Positions 55,793 to 64,000 of a stretch of DNA of 64,000 nucleotides are shown piece after piece. Position 1 is the first letter of the stretch. Every line of letters begins with the position of its first letter. Source of the stretch: Toxonevra muliebris (Eukaryota > Arthropoda > Insecta > Diptera > Pallopteridae); contig OY829326.1 in assembly GCA_963691655.1 (NCBI GenBank), positions 56,351,776 to 56,415,775 on the forward strand, written 5' to 3'. A program made the translations under genes and the position numbers. The notes under the pieces are model-generated. The model did no database searches. It saw only the letters and a list, made by a program, of their open reading frames with translations, and had not been told where the DNA came from.

Positions 55793-57650
55793 CTAGTTGA
55801 ACACTGTAAGCTCACGTTCACTAGTAAAACGAGAGTTTGGGGGCGGGGAGGGCTTTGTAACCGTTCTTTAGAAAAAAAAGTGATTTAATTTAGAAACAAT
55901 CATCGCAATGGCTGAAACCAGTAAAACAAGGTAATGCTGCATATTATTAAAATGGTCTCTGAAAACACAAGTATTTGAAGTTTTATGTTTCCAAAATTTG
56001 TTTCTAAGCAAGGCCCTCTTTTAGCCATAAAACGCTCAAATAAAAGTTAGAGTCATGGAGACTTTGGCATTTTACGAAGTCTTCCAACACAAATCAGATG
56101 GCATTTAAAGTTGGGAAATTCAAAATTTGGTTAAGTCCATGTCCGATATGGAAATTATAACATTTGAATTCGGCTGAATTGAGATTTTCTATTCAACTAT
56201 CGTATACATTTCTATAGAAACTGCTGCTATTAAGACTAGATCAGTTAGTTTTGCAGGTTTTTTTTTCTCCTCAAAATCTTCTTTCTATTCTTGAAGCCTC
56301 ATTCTTTCCGATTTTGAATTAATCTATGATAACACAGCATCTCGTTGAAGACCTCAACCAAGCATTTCACATCCACTAGTGTTGTTTATGTTATACTTTT
56401 TCAAGAACGGAAACGGATCCTCAGCTAAATCGCATTTATGAACCTTTTCAATACACCCTAAAACCACATTTCCGTCTTTACTTCCTTCTGTTTCAACACT
56501 AAAGAGAAATGAGCATATAGTGCAAGTACCTAATACAATATTTAAGCAAAAATAAAATAAAAATAAAATAAAATAAAAGAAAAAAAGAAAAGAAAACAAT
56601 ACTACATAAGATGAGGAAGCAAAATGAAGAGAGAGAGAAAAAGAAAAATTATGCTTTTATTTGAACGTTTTGCGTGTTGAAATATAGAACTTTTTTTTTA
56701 TTTTTATATGTTTCAGCATTGTCTTTAACTTTAGGAAGATGAGAAAAATACTAAAGACAGAGTAGCAGCAGCAGCAGCAGCAGAAATGGCAAACACGAAT
56801 AAAAGAAAAACAAAAGGAAAATGTAAAATAAATAATAAGTGAAATTAAATAAAAATTTTGCAAATTGCTTATTTATTTTGTATTATATTGCAACAACAAT
56901 AAGTACAACGTGGATCAACAAGAAACTGAAGGAAGCAACTCAAAGCGACAGCAGCTTGTAATTTGAAACTCACGTGTGTGTGTGTGTGTGTGTATGGATG
57001 TTTGCAGATTTTCTTTTTAATTCTTTTTTTTTTTTTCAATATTTTCACAGATTTTTCAACGTTTTGTTTGCTGACAAAGTTATTTTAACAAAAAAAAAAA
57101 AACTATCTGCAGGCGTACAAATTTAAATGCAATTAATTATTAAACAAACAGCAAATGAAATTTAATTTGTTTTTCGTTTTCATTTTTATGTAAGCTGCTT
57201 TAGCATTTTGTTACAAAAATGAGGGGATACGTGCATAATCAACAAGTTGTTGTAGAGATTGAAGATAAAGAGGTAGAATAAGAGAGACTAAGAATGAAAG
57301 TGAGAGAGAGATAACAGACAGGAGAACTTGAAAATTGTGTGCAGAAATGTAGAAATGTTTTTTCTAGTTTTAAGTATAAGATTTATCTGTTTTAAGAAGC
57401 ATAAAGTACATAAGTCCACAGTATGATATCTGATTAAAAACTACAACTGAGCAGTTTTTAAGCACTCAGAAACTATGAGAATACTTGAAAAGAAAGCAAC
57501 AAATTGGAGAATAAATCTAAAGTTGATTGGGGTGCATTAATTGGAAGAGAAAAGAACAAAAAGAATTATAATTCCTATATAAATAGTCAGGCATTGGCAG
57601 TAAGATGGAAAAATATTAATTAAATTTATTTTGATATTGTCAATTAACAA
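55793..57650. other. No gene; microsatellites
   Basis: (CAG)n at 56764-56783 and (GT)n at 56973-56993. Minus frames at 56354-56863 are low-complexity. Nothing else was recognised. Confidence 0.5.
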
Positions 57651-57654
57651 AGAA

Positions 57655-57795
57655 AATGAAACAGTTTGCCATAATACGTTCGAAGTCGCCAAGGATTTTG
57701 TATATCTGGGATCCAGCACTAACAACAACAACTATGTTGACCTTAAAATTAAACGATGAAAAAATCTTGCCAAAAACAGCGTCACCATTGTATCT
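57655..57795 (+). pseudogene. RTE-like LINE fragment (RT C-terminal edge)
   Basis: Reads HNTFEVAKDFVYLGSSTNNN, NYVDLKIKR, stop, KNLAKNSVTIVSL. F.V...F.YLGS.I...NN...EI..RI..A...Y is the block just after the catalytic palm of RTE-type and related LINE reverse transcriptases. About 45 codons, with the surrounding element lost. Confidence 0.6.
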
Positions 57796-57939
57796 CTAAA
57801 AGGTCAGTTTGATATTTTTTTGTGCTAGCTAGATCTCATAACCTTTTTTCTTTTTTAAAACTGCCCAAAGTTGACCCCTTTTAAAACATTGATGTTAATT
57901 AACATTTTCTGATTTTTAGTGGCATTTTTTGTTAGTGAT

Positions 57940-58480
57940 TCGGACCGAATCAAAACTAAAATCAGTTTTAAAATTCATACCAGAATTAAAAAAAAAATTT
58001 AGACCACAACTCAGACCAATAGTTAGACAAAACTTTAGGCCAAAAGGACAGGAAAGTGACGTAAAATTCAGACCAAAAACTAGTGGGAATATCTGATAAA
58101 TATTTACATGAAAAATTTTTTATTTAAATTAAACAAAAAATAGATCAAAATTCCAGACGAATTCAGGCCAAATTTTTAAACAAAATTCAGACCGATTTCG
58201 GACCGAAATTCAGACCAAAATAATATCAAAATCAAGCCAATTCAGAAGAAAATATTAACCACAACTCAAACTAAGAGTTAGATTAAAACTGACGCTAAAA
58301 AGACGCCAAATACAAATTAAGAGCAAACCAAAAGTTAGACCAGAAATTAGATTAGAACGCTGGAACGTAAATCAAAATTTAGACCAAACATGGATTAAAA
58401 CTTAGACCAAATTCAGATTAAAATTCCAACTAAAATAAAATAAAATTCTGGCTTACAATTAAACCAGGATTCAAATCAAA
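57940..58480. repeat. Degenerate ~12-15-bp array (AAATTCAGACCAAA type)
   Basis: Many variants of ATTCAGACCAAAA, TTTAGACCA and AACTCAGACCAA, strongly diverged. Related arrays at 61960-62445 and 63850-64000. Confidence 0.55.
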
Positions 58481-58990
58481 AACGGGCAAAAACGGAAAAG
58501 TTAAACCAATATCAGCCTAGACCATTATCAAGCTTTCTAAAAGTAAGACATTTGCATTTATAAGCTGGCGTTGAAATTGTAGATTTAATGTAGTCTGAAT
58601 GTATTTAATAACCAGTTGCACTATAACGTGCGTCCTATTAGCACGACCAGCATGGCGAATAATCAGAATTGATTCAAACATCCGACCCCATTTTAATATT
58701 TATATTAAATTATTATTATTAAAATAAAATATAATATAAAATAATATTTTAAATCCTAAAGTTTTTCGTTTGTATGTATTTTTTACTGCTGATGGCTTGT
58801 TTTTTTTTGGAAAAATCTAAATACTTTTGATTTCTCAAAAATGGCTGTTTACTATAAGATTGTCTGGCTTCTGGAGGGGCTTCAGTCCCTATATCTCCCT
58901 CCACCTGAGAGCTAAGGTGTTTACACATTAATAACGCGATTATCTTTTTTTTATTAATTTTAGTAATTATTAAAAAATATTTCAATTATT
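58481..58990. other. No recognised gene
   Basis: AT-rich, nothing recognised. Confidence 0.4.
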
Positions 58991-59578
58991 GAAGTGAAAC
59001 TTCTTTGGCGAGGGTAAATCGAAAATTTTGCAACGGAAATCGCGTTGCTGTTGCACTCATATGAAACTAACAAGAAACGAAGTTATACTGTTGTTAGCTT
59101 TTAGCGAGCGCAGATCGGCGAGGGGGATCGGCTGCATAAAGTCATGCAGAGAGTCGACTTCTTGCAGTTTTATCTCATGTTCAACAAAGTTTCAACAACA
59201 ACGGTCACGTGCAAAATCGCGTTTTTGTTGCACTCTAACAAAACCAGTAAGAAACGAAGCTTATGCAGTTGTTATCCGGCTACATACTATCAAGCAGAGA
59301 GACTTCTCGCAGTTTTATTGCATGTGCTGTGAGAGAGTCGATGAAGAACTCTCGGCTTGATTGCATATAACTGAACTTTCTTTTCATGTGTTATATACGT
59401 GTACTAAGTCGTGTTTGTGCCGATAAGTGTAGAGAGTATCAACCGAGGAAAAGCAACAACAAAATAGAGGGAAGAGGACTGCAGAAACTTCAACAGAATG
59501 TTTTATAAATGTTTTCTAAGAATTTTCTTATAAACAACATAGTTTTACTTCTACTGCCAGTGCTGGCAGACACATAAT
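58991..59578 (+). repeat. ~298-bp-monomer repeat, copy 3, internally deleted
   Basis: Begins GAAGTGAAACTTCTTTGGCG like the other copies. Near 59177 monomer 1 (TTTTATCTCATG) jumps to monomer 2 (GTTTCAACAACAACGGTCAC), so the end of monomer 1 is missing. It ends ACTTCTACTGCC...CAGACACATAAT, the sequence also found at 27-75. Confidence 0.65.
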
Positions 59579-59789
59579 TTTTTTGTTTATTAATTAAATT
59601 AGATGCATTTTTTTTTATTTTTTTTTGTACATATTTATGTATACAACTATAGGCAATCTGTGTTTTTATTGTCTTCATAACTGAATCTTTATGTCCATGT
59701 TGACCCTTTTAGGACCTTTTTAAAAAAATTTCGACAATAACGCTACTAACTATGGGCTACTTAGACATTGATAAACAGAGCCTGATGAG

Positions 59790-60050
59790 AGGGTGTAGAG
59801 AGAATATATTTCGTAAGTTCTTTGGCCGACGACGTGTGTAAAAAAGATTAAATCTATAACTATATAAGCTGTACGCCAACACTGACATAGTCAAGCGCAT
59901 AAAAATCCAGTGGCTTTATTGGATTGGTCGTGCTGAAAGAAAATACTCCGACTAGGAAGATATTCTACTCCAGACACACCAGTGGAACGCGAAAAACAGG
60001 ACGATCTAGTTTGCAAAAGGCTTCAGAAAAGCAATTTCTGAATTCAATTT
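59790..60050 (+). pseudogene. RTE-like LINE C-terminal remnant
   Basis: Reads RENIFRKFFGRRRV with stops, then KLYANTDIVKRIKIQWLYWI and, frame-shifted, KENTPTRKIFYSRHTSGTRK. This is the same protein end as in the minus-strand remnant at 48405-48640 (VERMEESAPARRVFYSSHGG). Poorly conserved, no 3' tail recognised. Confidence 0.6.
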
Positions 60051-60267
60051 TTGTGCTCGCAATAATGTGTTGTCATGTAAATCAACAAACATATAGGAAC
60101 AAAACGGAATATGGCGGTATTTTATCTTAGTAAAATAAGGATAAAGTACTAACTTTCATGGCACTGAAGTAAGAATTTCCCTGGACAATAAAATACAAAG
60201 TTATAAAGATAAACTATGAATTTGCAAGTTAATAGAATGATTTACATTAGTGTGACAATCACCATTA

Positions 60268-60420
60268 CAATAGCGGATCAAGAGATTTCCTATTTAAATC
60301 AATTTTTTTGCCTCCTAACATTCTTTTTCACTCATGGCCAACTATCAAAATGTTTGAAAATTTCAAAAGTAAGAAGGACGTTTTAATGCCAACTCCCCTC
60401 TCCCCTTGGATCCGCTAGTG
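60268..60420. mobile_element. MITE candidate, 153 bp
   Basis: Left CAATAGCGGATCAAG and complement of right CACTAGCGGATCCAAG are short inverted ends. No clear target duplication. Confidence 0.45.
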
Positions 60421-61959
60421 CATTGTTTACTGATATTTTTTATGAGTACAAATTTTTTAAAGATATTACTTTATAAACTAAACATTTTGTTCAAAATGGG
60501 TTAAGTTTAACGCTACACATAATAGCTGCTGTATAACGACAAATATTTACTTACGCTGAACATTAATTTTTCATATTCTATGTACCTGAATTTACAACAC
60601 TATGCAAAATGTTCAAACATACATTAACTAAATTGTTACAAAAAGTATCCATTTTTGGGTCCTGTCGTTTTTGCTGTTGCTATTTTAAGCAGCATTTTTT
60701 TTTTTTTTGCTATTTTCAACCTTAATGTTTTGCGTTATTTTCTCGTTTATTCCTGCCACTCCTTTTGCGACTCCTTCAGTTGTCTAGTGTTTTTACTGCT
60801 ACCATATTTAAAAAAAAAAAAATCTGTTAAAAATAACTATAGCTTTCGTTAGTACATATATCCATAAGCTATATCCTTTTTCCTTGACGATGCCATTGAC
60901 GTTGCTACTGCTGTAGTAGTTGCTACTTTAGTAGTTGCTGTTGTTGTTTTTGTCTCAAAAACATGTTGTGACATTTGATATTTCCTTTTCTCCGTTCTCC
61001 TTTGATAGAATTTGTTGTTGTTTTATTTTGTTTTCGTGCTCTTACAGTTTTTGTAAATTTTTTTTTAGCTGTTGAAAATTTTTAGTAGCATATTTTATGG
61101 CGCATTGCTTGTTTTGCATATTTTTAGTTTCCCTTGCTCTTTTATAGCATAAAAACTCTTTCATTTTTTTTTTGGTTGTTTGCATAATGTATCTCAAAAA
61201 TACTTTCAACATTTTTATGACTTTGTGTTGTCACTAGCTGGGAGGAGCTAAGCGAAAAATTGGGAAGTATAGCTTGAGTAATAGCAGCAGAAATCAATGC
61301 AGCTGATTTTATATCCTTTTCTATTTTTGCCATCATAAACTTGAACCAATTTTTTGAGAAAATTGTATAACATACTGAATGAAATTATTTGAATGCTTCA
61401 ATCAAGTCAAAGAATTTATGTTTATGTCCTCGATAGTTTTCAGTAATAAAAAAAAAGAGAATGAATTGACAGTAGAGGCGAAGAAAGTAAGTAGCGAAGA
61501 AAGCAAGTCAGGAAGAGTTTATGAGACATAAAGGAAACTGGGTTTAAGCTGATGGAATTTTCGAGCTGAAAAATCAACTTAAAGTTTCGATTTCTGATAT
61601 TCTCGTAATTTTACTTCGACTCTCGACTTCGATTGCCGAGAGATTGGAATTCATTAAGGCAATGGCAAGAGCGACATTTGCAATCTTTGCGCACTTTTTT
61701 ATTCTGTTTTGTAAGCACAGATTTATGACAAGTGATTTTAAAATTCATTTAAAACACTTCGAACTGTTCCATAGATTAAAATTGTTGTAGGAAACCTTCT
61801 CGCTCTGGAAGTCCAGAAAATTATTTCCTTTATGATGATTGATTAAACAGTAAAATAAAGATTTTTAAGAACGCAAAAACAAAAACTGCTCCTTTTACAG
61901 TCTCTATATCTGCTAGTCAACATGGAGATCAATTTGAGAAAAATTTCTGATTACAACTC
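60421..61959. other. No recognised gene
   Basis: GTT/TTG-rich tracts (60900-61030). Open frames at 60655-60852 and 61142-61336 are unsupported. Confidence 0.45.
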
Positions 61960-62445
61960 AAACAAAAAATTTGACCAAAATTCAAATCAGAATTCAGGCC
62001 AAAACTCAGGTCAGAATTAGCATAAAAACTCTAGACTAAATTCGGATTAAGTTTCAGACCAAATCCAAAACCAGAAAAGCCAAATTCAGACTAAAATTTA
62101 GATAAACATCACAACAAAAAACAAATCAGACCGAAATTTATACCAAAACTTAGATAAAATTCAGAAAAAGAATCAGACTAAAACGCAGACAAAAGCTCAG
62201 ACAAAAACTGATAAAAAATATGAAGAAGAGCTGACCAAAACTCAAATAAAACTAAGACCGAAATTTAAGTCAAAATTTAAATAAAAAGAAGACCAATTTC
62301 AGGCCAAAGTCTACACTAAAACTAAGATAAATATCTCACTAAAACCAAACCGTAATTCAGATCGATCAAAGCCCAGGTCAAAACCTAAATAAAAAATCGG
62401 ACGAAAACCAGACCCGAGTTCGAAACAAACTGAGATCAAAATTAA
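61960..62445. repeat. Degenerate AAATTCAGACCAAA array
   Basis: Dozens of variants such as TTTGACCAAAATTCAA, AATTCAGGCCAAAACTC and TCAGACTAAAA. It is interrupted on the right by the LINE remnant and resumes at 63850. Confidence 0.6.
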
Positions 62446-62454
62446 AACCATTGT

Positions 62455-63590
62455 ATTGTATTGTTAGAGAGGTTTTATGTCGTTGTACCGCGATCTGCAA
62501 GATCTATTGTAAATTCCTCTTCTCAATCTAGTTTAGTCTGCCTAGAGTACCTCTTCAAGTTCAGTTTTTCTCAAGAATTTTTGTATAGTGCCCGGATCTA
62601 TGGATGCTAGTTCTGTGCTGGGCACTTGGTACATGCCCAGACATTTCATTCTTTTGTGGATCAGTGCTTCACAGTGAGCTAAATTATGTTCTGAGGATTG
62701 ATGAATCCTTATTATAAAACCTACATATTGAGCTTTCTTCAACCCCTATTCAAAGGTGTTCTTTCTGTCCGAAGGGCCAAGACAGAATACCAGCTAATAT
62801 GCGCAAACTATTTTTGTTGAGATCAATGCAGAATGCGTATCTACTCTAATTATAGTTACCTAGAAGCGCTTTAGATTGCCTCAGTCCCGCAAGATTGGTA
62901 AAGAATTCTTGCCTTTTGTTCAGGTTCAGGTCCCACGACAGTGGTCGCTGCCCCTTTTTAGCAAGTTTGTCTGCTTGTTCATTACTCTCACTTAGGAACG
63001 TGTCCAGGAATCCAATATAGAGTAACTTTATTGTCCTTGCCCTGTTGATAGAGCTTGCTCAAACTAGTTTAGAGGTGATATCAAAGGGGCATAGTGCTCG
63101 AATGGCTTGATATCTCGCCGTTTGTACTTCCCGTCCAGGTTGAAATGCACGCGTATATTAATTGTATGAATTTCAGCTTGAAAGATGCTAGGATATTTCT
63201 GCATCGGCTAAAACCATCCTCAGTTCGTGACCCATCTGTATACTACTTAATCGTGTGCTCTTGGAATGTGTAGTTATATTCTACACATTCTATTATTTTG
63301 CAACAAAGTGTTTCCCAAAACTATACTGTTTGTCCATTCTGTCCTGGGGACACCCCAAGAAATAGTTGCGTTTTGTGGGGTTAACTCGGTTTTCAGTCCC
63401 TTTAGATCTCCCCGTTAACCTTTTATCTGTTCTTACTCTTGTGATTGCTGCCTTGGAGGCACCCTCTATTTCAGGATGTAATGGACTGACGTCCAATAGT
63501 ATTTCCAATGCAGCAGTCGGACATGTTCGCATCGCTTCCGCAATACAGAGACATGCCAATCTTTGAACTTTTCCTAGTTTAGCTTAAAAT
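62455..63590 (-). pseudogene. I/LOA-like LINE remnant: RT end, RNase H, 3' end
   Basis: From 63559 the minus strand reads MACLCIAEAMRTCPTAALEI, DVSPLHPEIEGASKAAITRV, the thumb region also seen in the LINE at 8945-9244 (RTCPTPAIEMLFGLAPL). RNase H starts with YTDGSRTEDG near 63215-63240. Near 62700-62550 the C-terminus reads SEHNLAHCEALIHKRMKCLG. The 3' end, GAATTTACAATAGATCTTGC near 62500, resembles the SINE dimer tail. Interrupted by frameshifts and stops. The catalytic palm is missing. Confidence 0.75.
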
Positions 63591-63849
63591 TTTGGTTTTA
63601 ATTTAAATTCAAACCATAATTTTCTTTTTCGTTCTATTTCTCTTGGGAGCTTAGGGCTTCTACTAGGCATTTCCATCTGACTTTGTTTTTTATGCAGTCA
63701 TTTTCACGTTTTGCCATGTTGTGTTTTTATTTGTTAATTCTAGATGGATTGAATGTCCTTAAGTGTTTTTTGATAGCCTACGACATCTACTTCCATGTGG
63801 ATTCCATTCCAGCGCCATTCGGCCGGCCATGCTGTCGGCCGGCTATAAC
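63591..63849. other. No recognised gene
   Basis: A GC-rich spot CGGCCGGCCATGCTGTCGGC near 63821-63842 can form a short hairpin. Possibly the far 5' edge of the LINE, but nothing was assigned. Confidence 0.35.
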
Positions 63850-64000
63850 GCAAATATAAAAAATCTAAGTTAAGACTCAGATTTAGATCGAAATTTAGAT
63901 CAAAATTTAATTTTTGTCAGACCGAAAGTTTCCAAAAATTTCTACTATACCCGCATTAAAATTCAGTCCAAAACTTAGTCTAAAGTACACACCAAATATC
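63850..64000. repeat. Degenerate AAATTCAGACCAAA array, continued
   Basis: AGACTCAGATTTAGATCGAA, AAATTTAGATCAAAATTT and AAATTCAGTCCAAAACTTAG continue the array of 61960-62445 to the window edge. Confidence 0.55.

Noticed and set aside
1..64000. Host protein-coding genes or exons
   Set aside because: No frame outside transposon remnants showed a recognisable conserved domain; short exons without homology evidence cannot be excluded by eye.

Overview
The window reads as AT-rich, gene-poor nuclear DNA of a higher fly (Diptera). No host protein-coding gene could be supported on either strand. The inference of a fly rests on the mix of dead transposons: mariner/Tc1 elements, R1-like and I/LOA-like LINEs, RTE-like LINE ends, piggyBac, hAT and CACTA remnants, tRNA-derived SINEs, plus (CAG)n, (CA)n and (GTAT)n microsatellites. 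Species cannot be named from this sequence.

Layout. 0-1.4 kb: a broken DD37D mariner fused into an unclassified repeat. 4.9-6.8 kb: a foldback-like structure built of 10-bp repeats, sitting between two halves of a small MITE. 8.0-13.0 kb: a degenerate ~20-bp repeat array interrupted by two LINE remnants that meet tail to tail (I/LOA-like on +, R1-like on -) and by a 911-bp hAT with a perfect 8-bp target duplication. 15.6-16.8 kb: an internally deleted DD34D mariner and a Tc1 tail. 19.4-19.8 kb: a hAT end joined to a DD37E Tc1 fragment. 22.5-25.2 kb: an almost intact DD37D mariner (one nonsense codon) followed by a CACTA-like element. 26.0-30.9 kb: a hAT MITE, a piggyBac fragment, and a piggyBac-like element holding a mariner with ~190-bp inverted ends and a SINE. 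32.5-37.2 kb: four MITE-like elements, a dimeric SINE and a repeat built of ~298-bp monomers. 39.5-47.8 kb: two DD37E Tc1 copies, a MITE family, and a three-level nest. 48.4-55.4 kb: LINE remnants, a 121-bp hAT MITE, a PIF/Harbinger-like MITE, two of the three copies of an ~80-bp perfect-hairpin element, and a second dimeric SINE. 57.6-64.0 kb: LINE pieces and a third degenerate repeat array, again interrupted by a LINE.

Most interesting result: a heterodimeric SINE (tRNA-Glu-like head plus a second, Lys-like tRNA head) occurs twice, each time flanked as a unit by a target duplication, and its 3' tail matches the 3' end of the LINE remnant at 8.3-10.2 kb and resembles that of the LINE at 62.5-63.6 kb. 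This suggests SINE and mobilising LINE within the same window. Everything else is best read as layered transposon debris. All target-site and inverted-repeat calls were made by eye.
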